Positions 54,869-64,000 of a DNA stretch of 64,000 nt are shown piece by piece. A model generated the notes under the pieces. That model was not told the DNA's origin. It saw only the letters and a list, made by a program, of their open reading frames with translations, and did no database searches. This DNA is from Limnanthes douglasii subsp. nivea (Eukaryota; Streptophyta; Magnoliopsida; Brassicales; Limnanthaceae). The position numbers and the translations under genes were made by a program. How positions within the stretch are numbered: the stretch's first letter is position 1; each line of letters starts with the position of its first letter. The stretch is taken from positions 318,520,250 to 318,584,249 of the forward strand of contig JAUPFV010000001.1 in the NCBI GenBank assembly GCA_036936605.1, read 5' to 3'.

Positions 54869-56769
54869 CATTATCGGCACCCACATCACCCGCGGCAGAC
54901 CCGCTTTCTTTCCTTGAGCGTTTAGGCTTTTTAGCCTGAGCCCCCTCTGCGTCGGCCTTCCCCTTCCGCTTCTTCGCCAGCTCCTGGGTCTGATGGGCCT
55001 CGCCACCCTCAGCGGTAGCTTCATCCTGGTGCCCCTCCGCACCCGTCTCTTCAGCCCCGACATTGTCCTGCTCGACGTCATCGTCTGATTTTGGGCGCTT
55101 GCTGGGCGCCTTGTTGCGCTTCGGGAGAAATAGGTGGGCATCGGGCGCATCCATCTTTGCGATCAAGTCCTCCATACTGGGGGGTTGACGCAGCTGCTCA
55201 ATAGTGAGCGATTCTGACGAGCAACGCCAGAGGTTACTCATGATCAGGTTGGTGTTTTTAAAGGCCCAATGCATTGCTCGACCCCAATGCTTCTTGGCAT
55301 AGTCCTTCAACAGTTGGAAGGTGACTTTGCCCGGCTTGAAGTATTCCTTCTTTAACCCTTGGACGAATTCCTTCGATACTACACAAAGGATAGGTTTGTT
55401 AAATATATATACATACCATCAAGAACCCACGTCCGCAGCAGTCGCCTCGGATTCTCCTTACTGTAAGGGCGACCATTCTCCTAGGAGCCACTAAGGAAGA
55501 CGAAGCGGTGTTTCCAACCTTTGTCTCCCTCGAGGAAGTCATTTACTATCTTCCATGTATTGGCCAACGAGGAATAGAAGAAGGGGGACTTGGGAGACTT
55601 CGACAACCCGGACATTGCTATGTACTCCTCCATAGGCATGACCCGACCTGAAAGGCGCGAGGCCATTATGCAGGACATCAGCCTGTACCATGCATTGAGC
55701 GTCAGCTGAGAGGGGCAGATGTTGAGAGTCCTGAAATACAGAGCAATCTCAGGATCGAGAGGGAACCTGAGGCCCCAATTAAACAGTTCGGTAAAAACAA
55801 CAATTTCCCGTGACCGAACATGTACGGGAGTCTCCCCAGGAATAGGAAACTGAACGGTAACACACTCCGGGATACCCCACCGGATCAGCAGCTCCTCTTC
55901 CTCAGCAGCGGGGAAGTAAAGATACTTGCCCTAAAAAAGGGAGATAACATTACTCCCGGGCAACCAACGGTGATAGGTGGTAGTCATGACCGCCTCAATC
56001 TCCTCGGGAAGCGGCTCTTCAAGAGGAGCAGCGGCATTGCCAGCAGCAGCAATACCTTCTTCTGTGGGTAAAGCATCCACTTCTGATTCGTCGGTATTAT
56101 CCACTACCGGGATTGCGTCAGATCTGAGGGAGCTGGCCGTGGATGGATCAGACAGTCGAACCTGAAGATCCACAGGACCAGAACTACTTCCGGTTTGAGC
56201 CAGAAGAGCTTCTTGTCGTTGTTGGCGAGCACGCTCGGGATCCAATTTGGCAGGTGTCAGTGGCCGTGATTGAGACCTAAAAAAGTACGAGCAGTGTTAG
56301 TACTGGTTCGGTATCCTCGTATGGTAGAAGTAAGTTGAACCATCTCGAGAGAATTACCTCCCGCGGGAGAAGTGGGGGAGTTGGTTTCTCCCATAGAAAG
56401 AAATTTGGCTTTGCCTCTACGACGGGGCGGAAAAGGAGATGGAGTCGTGTAAGAGTTGACTGACGAAGGCGTCGGGCGGTTGAGTTGGGAAGTTGGGGAG
56501 TGTGGGGAGCAACTACTGGAAGGAATGACAACAGTCTCTGGGGTCCGAGCACCGGACGCTTCGGGTAGGGGGAAAGACTCGGCAGGGATCGGATCAGCAA
56601 GAACGGGGTCGTGGGGTAACGGTACAGGCGTGAAGGGCTTGGTGTCAGAACTCCAAATCAATCCCGCACGTCGATATTCCTCAGCACGGTGATCGATGCT
56701 AGCCCAATCTACAAACCCGAACACCGGTTCTTTCTTCTTTTTTGGCTTTGGTTTTTGCTGTGGGTGCCT
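54869..56769 (-). pseudogene. Element E antisense gene, truncated at its 3' end
   Basis: Minus-strand reading matches B: N-terminal KPKPKKKKEPVFGFVDWASI (the B-type ATG is ATA here), a Pro/Ser-rich region (56724-56257), then the domain at about 55800-55620 (WGLRFPLDPEIALYF, LMSCIMASRLSGRVMPMEEY). The intron at 55416-55379 is phase 1 but only 38 nt. Exon 2 is open from 55378 to about 54869 (KKHWGRAMHWAFKNTNLIMS, RKGKADAEGAQAKKPKRSRK). The coiled coil and acidic tail are missing. A frameshift lies near 55930 and a stop near 55481. Exon 2 is better preserved than in B. Confidence 0.82.
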
Positions 56770-56860
56770 ATTTCTTATAAAACAAGCGCTCTCTCTCTAG
56801 AAAAGTTCTCACAGCACTTTCTCTCTCTAGAACGCCTCTGAGAGCAACTTTCGTTTGTGT

Positions 56861-56992
56861 GGTATTTATAGGCAACCCACCTAGCCGTTACGCGTACGGG
56901 GAAGTCCAAGCGACAAAAAGCAGCGGGAAGTCGAAAAGATCTCTTTAGGAACTGCGCCAACAAGCACGCTTCGAGTAGTCGGTCGACACGTG
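56861..56992 (-). promoter_or_regulatory. Promoter of the element E antisense gene (TATA and G-box)
   Basis: Minus-strand CTATAAATACC (56871-56861) and G-box CACGTG (56987-56992, in GACACGTGTC), about 120 bp apart as in B. Confidence 0.6.
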
Positions 56993-57454
56993 TCGCTCTT
57001 AGTCAGACAAGCACGCTAGGCATGTACTAGTTAGCTCAGGTAGAGACATTAGATGGGCCACATTAACCCGGTTCACTTTACAAAATTTAGTTACCGGTCT
57101 AGTCCCATGGAGAAATCGCTAAGAGGGATCGGAAGCCAACCCAAGACGATTCATAAACGGCGTCGGGACTAAAAACGGTCGACCACTTGATGAAAACGTG
57201 AAGAGTCGAATATCAGTTGGAGGAAAGCACCCGTGCTCGGTCGCTTGATAAAACCAGGAGGGTCTGGCATCAGTTAGAAGAAATGACGCACGCCCGACCA
57301 CTTAATAAAAATAAGAAGGATCGGACATCGGTCGAAGGAAAAGGTCTGACCCGGGTAAACCATTCCATCAATCCAGAAGCTAAGAGACAGAGGCGCTCCG
57401 AGCTGATTCTTTTACAAGTCTTCGTTCTCGTCACTCTCGAAGACTGGGGGCTAC
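56993..57454 (+). other. Element E region between antisense promoter and 3' LTR, with PPT
   Basis: Colinear with 7833-8180 of B but with extra copies of a motif near GTCGAATATCAGTTGGA/GTCTGGCATCAGTTAGA/ATCGGACATCGGTCGA (57200-57340), an imperfect local repeat of about 60 bp. PPT GACTGGGGGCTAC is at 57442-57454. Confidence 0.65.
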
Positions 57455-57780
57455 TGATAAGGGAGTAATTCACCGATGTTGATAATAATGAGTCAATTGT
57501 AAATAGAAGGAAACTGATATGTCTATGATTGTATTTATCTTTTATTAGAGGATAATTTGTAAACAATGTATTTTATGAATGACTAAAAGAGAAATAAAAC
57601 AAGCCCACCAAGGACATTAATGGGTCCATCATTCTCCACTATAAAAGGAGACCCATTATTCTTGGTAGGTGGGACATTTTGAATATAATATTCTCTTTCT
57701 ACTTTCTCTCTCTATATTTGTGCTCTAGTCACATCATGCCCAAGAACCAACATCTTTCCTAGTTATTTATTCTCTCATCA
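57455..57780 (+). repeat. Element E 3' LTR (326 bp)
   Basis: Starts TGATAAGGGAG and ends CTCATCA; the same length as the B LTRs and near-identical to them. Contains CTATAAAAGG. Confidence 0.92.
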
Positions 57781-57785
57781 TGATC

Positions 57786-59600
57786 CAGTCGCACCAGATA
57801 AAGTTTTGGTTATTACTAATTAAGGACCATAAGAGTTTGATGACGACCTCTTAATTCCAGAATTTTGGATCGAGAATCCCAAAATCGTCTTTCTGCAAGG
57901 GAAACATAATAGTAGACCATTTCATATTAGCCCCATAAATTTTCAACTCATGTCCAGACCAGAGGAAGCGACGGAGATATTGAGAGATCTATTTTAGAAC
58001 CCTAAAATGGAGGTTGAACATGAAAGATGAGTAAGCATGGGAGGTAAAGAGAACAAATTTGACGAGTTGGACCCGACCATCATAAGAAATGTACATGGAA
58101 GTCCAAAAACCTATATGTGAGGTAAGGTTTTGAAGAAGAAACCGACAATCAATATATGAGAGTCGACCAAAATAAGAGGGACTCCCGAATATTTTACCCG
58201 AAAGGATCCAACCGTATACCCTAGAATGTTTATGAGGTCATTTATGAGAGTATGGTTGACCCTAGAGAAAAATAAATGGTTTTTTTCGGGCTGACTTAGA
58301 GACCTCAAAGCTCAAAAAACTCATTCAAACACTCTTTTATGAGAAGAAAAGAGTTAAGATCGCCATGATATAAGATCATTAAACATCAACAAAACATAGG
58401 TTTACTATTTTAAGCTTATGAAATTCCTCGTAGAAGTTGAAATTCACGTCATTAGTTTTCTCTATAAGAATAGAGGACACGACTTGCATTACAAGAATGA
58501 ATAGGAAATGAGAAACGAGTCGTCTTGTCTAAGCCTTTTCCTACCTTGGAAATTACGGAACGAGTCTCCATTAATATTGATACTGTTTGAGGGAGTGTTG
58601 ATACATTGAATGATCCAGGTGATCATTGTTTCCGAAGAGTCTATGGTGACTAGAATGTCCAAAATAAGATGTCAATGAACATTGTCAAAGGCTTTCATAA
58701 GGTTGCCTGTTAAAGCTACATTTTTATCTTTGCTATTGGTATGGTAACCTCAGATTAGTTATTGGGAAAGAATAATATTGTATGGGATGCTTCTCTTGGA
58801 CACCAAAACAGCTTGTTATTTGTCAATTATATAGGAAAACTAGTATTTGATCATATTGACCAATATTTTAACGATAACTTTGTAAACGGTATTGCATAAT
58901 GCAATAGGCCTAAAGTCAACAATAATAGTAAGGGAGTCTTTCTTGGGGATAAGGTCGATAGATGTAGAGTTAGAAAACTTACCTTAGTTATAAAACTTGA
59001 GGACCCCATTGTAGATATCTTCACTCACTATGTTCTAAGAATTCTTAAAAAAAATGGAGTTACCTTTATCAGGCTATGATGATTTATTATTTCTGATATA
59101 AAATAAAGAAGATTTAATTTTTTCGTGTATTACCGGCCGAATCATAGAATATTTATCTTAGGGTAACCTGGAGGGTTCCTACTGCCAATAAGGTCTTTGA
59201 AATGACTAACCAGATCACTTTGCTAATTTGAGACTGAGACAGTCTTGTTTCGAAGAAATATGAGTTTTGATACTATTATTAAATAGTTTGGTGTTACTAT
59301 TACCAAGTTTGAGCCAATTCTCTTTGAAATTTTGCTTAAGAAAGATTTTTTTAGCTCTCTTGAGGAAGATGAGTTTTGAGGATGACTATATTTCTTTAGA
59401 GTGATGATAAGAATTGAGAGGATTTTGAGCAAGAAGTGACTACACATGAAAGAGGTCTTTTTGTGCAGCGGAAACACGGTTGTTGATGGCACTGTATTTT
59501 TTGCGGTTAAGATCACGAAGAGAGAAAGAGACGGTGTTGAAGGAATCCATAAGAGCTGAGGAAGGGCCATAATCAAAGGAGGTCATAGATACGAGGAAAT
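57786..59600 (-). pseudogene. L1-like LINE reverse transcriptase remnant
   Basis: Minus-strand blocks follow non-LTR RT order: a pre-RT helical part (59576-59223), [19 protein letters not shown] (near 58900), a LMKAFDNVHWHLILDIL-like block (near 58700-58640), CINTPSNSININGD (near 58600), GRKRLRQDDSF (near 58530), LEINHLFFSRVNHTLINDLI-like and SGVPLILVDSHIL (58308-58140), and WNQ-VIKLLWSLISNNQNFIWCDWI (near 57850-57790). All are spread over different frames. The FADD box is not readable. The element is long dead. Confidence 0.8.
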
Positions 59601-60808
59601 GTATGTTTGTTAAGTCTATTTGAGTATTTATTTTGTAAGTAATGTAGTTGAGAAAATCTGATATCTTGTGAGTAAATAATATGAGTTTAAGTGTTTTATA
59701 ATAACCAAGAGGCTGCCTCTTAGATTAGCTTTATGATTATTAGAGATAATACTGGTGTTGTTTGTAAGGTTCGAACAATGCTTGGTGGACAAGTCAATTT
59801 TGGGAAATTTGGATATTTTAGGTAAAAGTTAGAAATGTTTTACCAAGATAAAGCTTTATTGCAAGGTCGTTGGTAATAGAAAAGGCTTGATGGTTGGTTG
59901 TATTTTGGGAAAGCTTGGATGATATATTTATCTGATTTTTTTTTTGCTTGATATTTAATAAAACGAAAGGAATTTGTGAGGAAAGCACATGCATAAAGTT
60001 ACAAAAGATGTAGTTGTAGTTATTGAAGCGAAAGTAGACATAAAAAAAATTATGGCTCTTAGCTAGCTCCACTCACATTAATAGCTTAATTTGACTACTT
60101 AATAGCTTCATTTGACTACTTAATAGTCAACGAATATCATGAATTAATAAACTATCTACCGGATCTAGTCCATAAATGTATTTGGCTTAAAAACCTAAAA
60201 ATGCATTGTAAGGCAACATGATAGGCTTTTCTCATATAAAAGACTATTTCACCTTTAAATTATAGCAACCTAGTCAATGGAGTTTTTTGTTTGATGGTCT
60301 AAAAACGATGAGACAAAAAAAAAACCAAAATTAAAGTTTTAAAGTAAAAAACTTAAAAAAAAATATCATCAATAGTTTGTTTTAGGGAGTAGTGTGAAAA
60401 TTGACTTCCTTCATCTTTAAAACATAAGATGCAGTTCAACAATTATCAAATAGGTTTTTTTTTTAACAAAGGTCATGCTAAAATTTGATTTCAATAAAAA
60501 AAAAAAAGTAGGAAGTGAATTTAAACCCTAGAAGGAAGAGATATCGTGGACCACAGTTGTTTCTCTAATGGTTCGGGCTGAAACCGCAGACATACTTCAA
60601 TTGGAGCGAAGTAAGGCCCAAAATTAGAAGCCCATGAAACGAAAACCCAATCAACACTGTATCTCATCTCCTCTCTATATCGATTGAACCAGTTTAGCAA
60701 GTTTTTCTTATTCTATATTTCTACTCAATCTCTAATCCGATCAACAAAAGTTCAGTAATCAATCAATTAATCAATCGATCGTCGTTTTTTTTTTCTATCG
60801 AGATCATC
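59601..60808. other. AT-rich intergenic DNA and ATG101 upstream region
   Basis: The left part may be the worn 5' half of the LINE. From about 60540 the sequence becomes less AT-rich. Pyrimidine-rich stretches (TCATCTCCTCTC near 60664) precede the ATG, as in many plant 5' UTRs. No TATA box is obvious. Confidence 0.5.
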
Positions 60809-62902
60809 ATGAACTGTGAAGTTTGTCATCTCAACGAACTGGTAAAGCATCAAAACACAATCTCAATCTTTGTTTTTCTTGCTGTTGTTGTTGTTTAAGC
60901 TTAATTTTGGTGCTGAATCTTTGTATAGGAAGTCGAACACTTCGAGATTCGCGAGGTCTTACGCTGTGAGTTGCTTTGACTAATAGCTTACCCAAAATTT
61001 TCGGTTTAAGAAAAAAAACCCTTGAATTGGAATGTGCTATGACCTAATAGTTGAGTATAATAAGCTGTCGATTTCACGTCAATTTTGTTAAACTCAGACT
61101 CGGGTCGAATTTCGTAGCTATACTGCTGTTGTAGTTTTAGCTGTATATAAACATATATCATTTACAATGCGTACTTTAGTTTCTATAATGATATTTCATG
61201 TTGCTGTTTTTTAGTTTCTGTTGTACATTGGCGTCTGGAAATTGACCTTTGGGTATGAAATCGGTGACAGGTATCTTACACACGATTGTATTTCATCGAG
61301 CTCTAGGGCTTATCAGGCCGAAAGATGTCGATTTGGAAATTTTCGACATCACATATGTAAGATATCTCAGCTTTCTCTACTGTAGTCTGTGTACCTAAAG
61401 ATTATGTAGCTATCTTTGTGGTTTCAAGCATTTTAAAATCATCATTTCGGGTTTATAGAAACTAGTCTTCGAAATATCAAACGTACCATTACTAGTCCTC
61501 CCGAGACATTTTGCGTGTGATTATAAGTTGGAATACTAATTTCTTTGGGTTAGAAGGACCAGCCGTGTCTGATTTTAATTACTCCGAGTACGATTAGGTT
61601 TGATAAATAGGATACTCGCTTTTCAACTTAGTCATAGTCCAGGGGGACTGGCCAGAATTCAAAGCCTTGAGCCTCTAAACAATATGGTGATATTGCAGGT
61701 TCAGTGTGGTGACATGGAAGTTGAAAAGAAAATCAATGAGAAGATCGAACAGTTCATAACTTGGGTGGAGAAGCACCCGAACAAGAAAAATCAGGTCCCT
61801 AAAGTTATACTCTTTGAATTTAAGCTCGATTTATTATATGACAATCTATTTAGTGATTTTATTGCACTGCATTAGTATCGGAAATTCGTTAGCTTACAAC
61901 TTTTTTTCTGTGGCTAAGTTATATAATCTTTGAAGTAAATAATGCAGATATGTGTATCATTCTATGAAGTGAAACCCAAATCGGCATGGTTCTCTAACAA
62001 AATCGAACGCCGATATTGGGAGCAGTGGTTTATCAATCTGAATATATCTCAGCTTCCAAAACCACATTCTAGCAAGGCTATTCATTCGAAAGTGGTAGAT
62101 ACAGGAGGTACTTGTATAGTTGTATACACAGCGTCTATCAAGTTAGGGCTTGTTTGGTTTTCAACTTTTATAAGCTATAATAAAACGTATTTTCATGGAA
62201 AGAAGAAGAATTCGGTGATTACAATATTTATGAAAAAAAGGTCAAAAGTTATATAAGCCTAGAAGCTGATATTTTAGAAACAGTTTCGGTTTTTTTTTCT
62301 ATCTTATGAGCTTAAGAAGCTAGTTATTTAAACACAACCAAACAATTTTTTCGCTCATCAACCTCCTAACGTTAACGTTGATTTTTGATGAAAATCGTAT
62401 ATTTTTGGTCGCCTCTAATTTTACTTATATGACTAGCAGAAGCTTCTGAGGAAAGAAATGCACGTAGGACTGCACTTGAAGCATCTATTCTAAAGGTCTT
62501 ATTCCAAATCGTAACTTTTGTCAATGAAAAAAGTGATCATGTTCCATCCATATCGGAGGGTGTAATTTATTTCCCCCATGAGATTACAATTCCAAGGTCA
62601 GCTTTCTTTTTTTTCCATTTGACCGATTTATAGTCAGGGATAACTTATGCGTTTATAATTCATTATGCTGCGTATTAATATATCTAACACCAATTTCTAG
62701 TTATGTTTTGCTTAATCTAACATGGATTATTAATGGGTGGCTAATTCTAAAATTTGTGAAAATTTGTTCCACTTTGTAAAATTTGTGAAACTCACGGTGT
62801 ATCTGCTGTCCACCCTTTTTACTCAGTTCACCAGATTCTACATTTAGAATGGACATGATTAAGCGGATGCTGCAGTCAGGTCATCCAACTATGCTCAGTT
62901 AG
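60809..62902 (+). CDS. ATG101: ATG101, autophagy-related protein 101 (seven exons, 214 residues)
   Basis: Exons: 60809-60841, 60929-60965, 61271-61356, 61699-61794, 61948-62107, 62440-62596, 62827-62902; all introns are GT-AG and the joined length is 645 nt. The product starts MNCEVCHLNELEVEHFEIRE and ends IKRMLQSGHPTMLS, closely matching plant ATG101 as I remember it. ATG101 is a HORMA-fold subunit of the ATG1-ATG13 kinase complex that starts autophagosome formation in the cytoplasm. The WF pair at about residues 98-99 (KSAWFSN) aligns with the WF finger of human ATG101, which recruits downstream factors. No stop, frameshift or lost splice site is seen, so it looks functional. One oddity is TFRMDMIKR near the end, where I recall FGMDMIKR. 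Confidence 0.95.
62145..62347. mobile_element. Possible MITE in ATG101 intron 5
   Basis: GGGCTTGTTTGGTT on the left and AACCAAACAA on the right form an inverted repeat with 10 exact bases (62150-62159 and 62336-62345). The interior AT-rich region has AAGCT/AGCTT motifs near both ends. Many plant MITEs start with a TTGTTTGGTT-like end. No clear target duplication was found. Confidence 0.4.
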
Positions 62903-63035
62903 TATATCAGCTGATCCATTGCAGTCAATGACTCAATATATCACCTTGATCCATTGCAATTCTATCATCGAATTTGTAAAATAATTGGTTCCATACTTCA
63001 TAAAGCTCGAGTATGGGACACGTAGGATTTCAGCT

Positions 63036-63080
63036 TTTATAATGTTTGAAACAACTTCTTTATAATGTTTGAAACAACTT
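63036..63080 (+). repeat. Small tandem duplication of TTATAATGTTTGAAACAACT
   Basis: The segment occurs twice in a row (63036-63057 and 63059-63080), downstream of ATG101. Confidence 0.8.
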
Positions 63081-63523
63081 CCAGTGTAAATATATTTTAA
63101 TTATGTTTATATGTGATTAAAGGTGTGTTTGGTTTATGTAATTTACAATGTTTTATGTTTCTCATTTTCGATTAACATCTAAACTGATGTTCGATTCAGA
63201 ACTTGGGTTTACACAGTTTGAAGGCAAAGAACCCCTAACCCCCGGAGTTGAAAGTGCCATTCAAATTATATTTGTATCAAAAGATTTTGGCTGTTTCTTT
63301 TTTTTTTGCATTTATGGTCACTAATGGTGATAAAGATGTGCAAAAAAAACCAACAATAGTGGTTATTGGTTTAAAAGAGCGACGGTTGTGATAAAAAATT
63401 AGATTAGTAGTTGTTTTGAAACAATTGATCAACATAGTTTCGGTGACTATGATGAAAAATGTGTAAAAAAGACTCGATTTGAGCATAAAATTGAGGAATC
63501 GGCTGAAAATTACTCTAACATGC

Positions 63524-63600
63524 TAAAATTATGATGGTGTAGAAGGATTAAAGTGAGAGTTGTAAAATTATGATGGTGTAGAAGGATTAAAGTGAGAGTT
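63524..63600 (+). repeat. Tandem duplication, about 39-bp unit, two copies
   Basis: AAAATTATGATGGTGTAGAA followed by GGATTAAAGTGAGAGTTG occurs twice back to back with no differences seen; a recent duplication. Confidence 0.85.
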
Positions 63601-64000
63601 GCTGATAACCCTCCAGAAATTGGAGAAATTGAATAATAGATAACCATGGAGATTTGGTACTATAAGATTTTTAACCGTATCTTTAAAGATACATACAAAT
63701 TTTAATTATTAATTATTTTTAACTCTTTAAAAACTTCTTACATTTTAAATTTTAGTTCAAATGTTTTTTAAAGTTTATATTTTTTATTTTTTTAAAAATA
63801 ACATAATAAAATTTGAGTTATTTTTTAAAAAAGCATTTTTTCCAATCAAATTATATGCGATTACGTAATTGCAATACAATGGTTTTTTTCAACTAAATTA
63901 GACGTGATTTTACGAGTGAAACATATTTTCTTACTCTAGACCAATATCACACCTCATTTACCTATATTTTCGCAAATGGAACACAATTTAAATTTTAATT

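Larger units (their letters stand above)
54869..57780 (+). mobile_element. Element E: truncated Tat-lineage retrotransposon (same family as B)
   Basis: Only the 3' part remains: most of the antisense gene, its promoter, PPT and a 326-bp LTR. Sequence is close to B (7507-10310) in reverse orientation. Homology stops abruptly at about 54869, inside exon 2 of the antisense gene, so gag, pol and the 5' LTR are gone. It sits within the LINE remnant. No second TSD copy can be checked because the left end is lost. Confidence 0.9.
62903..64000. other. ATG101 3' flank, AT-rich
   Basis: Non-coding. It holds two small tandem duplications and a T/A-rich end region from about 63690. The ATG101 3' UTR should lie in the first few hundred bases, but no polyadenylation signal can be assigned with confidence. 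Confidence 0.5.

Noticed and set aside
61600..61875. A 91-codon ORF as a separate gene
   Set aside because: It reads from intron 3 through exon 4 of ATG101 into intron 4; only the middle part is coding.

Overview
This is a stretch of AT-rich eukaryotic nuclear DNA from a plant, very probably a dicot. It holds one intact host gene, a seven-exon ATG101 (autophagy) gene at 60.8-62.9 kb. Most of the rest is transposable elements. Spliceosomal introns, Ty3/gypsy Tat-lineage LTR retrotransposons, a Ty1/copia relic, an L1-like LINE, tRNA-derived SINEs and a hAT-type element all point to a plant. I cannot name the species.

Layout. 1-7.5 kb: old, decayed Tat-like gypsy element A (+). 7507-28573: element B (-), a Tat-like element sitting in what looks like the 3' LTR of A. 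15082-25445: element C (+), nested inside the pol gene of B with a perfect GTAAA target duplication. About 28.58-28.93 kb: probable remainder of A's LTR. 29.1-33.3 kb: decayed copia element (-) carrying a 302-bp MITE-like insertion. 33.3-38.4 kb: AT-rich DNA with a direct repeat, an unidentified decayed multi-exon gene and a fragment resembling the N-terminus of an RBM39-like splicing factor. 38408-48822: element D (+), sister of C, with an AATAC target duplication. 48.8-54.1 kb: AT-rich DNA with two SINEs and a 1.24-kb non-autonomous hAT-like element. 54.1-59.6 kb: L1-like LINE relic (-), split by truncated element E (+, same family as B). 59.6-64 kb: ATG101 and its flanks.

How the elements work. 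C and D have the order LTR, PBS, gag-protease, a UAG codon, RT, RNase H, a second RNase H, integrase, then a convergent gene on the opposite strand, PPT, LTR. The second RNase H is of the kind that marks the Tat lineage. The antisense gene is the most interesting object here. All five gypsy copies (A-E) carry it. It has a phase-1 intron at the same place in the two diverged families, and its own TATA box and G-box promoter next to the 3' LTR. It encodes a protein with a domain resembling the 'putative gypsy type transposon' family and a C-terminal coiled coil. A second shared signal is a UAG at the protease/RT junction. In B it lies in the exact UAG-CAA-UUA context known from tobamovirus readthrough; in C and D the context is UAG-CAG-UUU.

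None of the gypsy copies looks fully functional. Each carries its own stops, frameshifts or truncation. LTR pairs differ by roughly 2% by eye (C about 7/416, D about 9/410, B about 8/326), which fits recent insertion and the nesting order.
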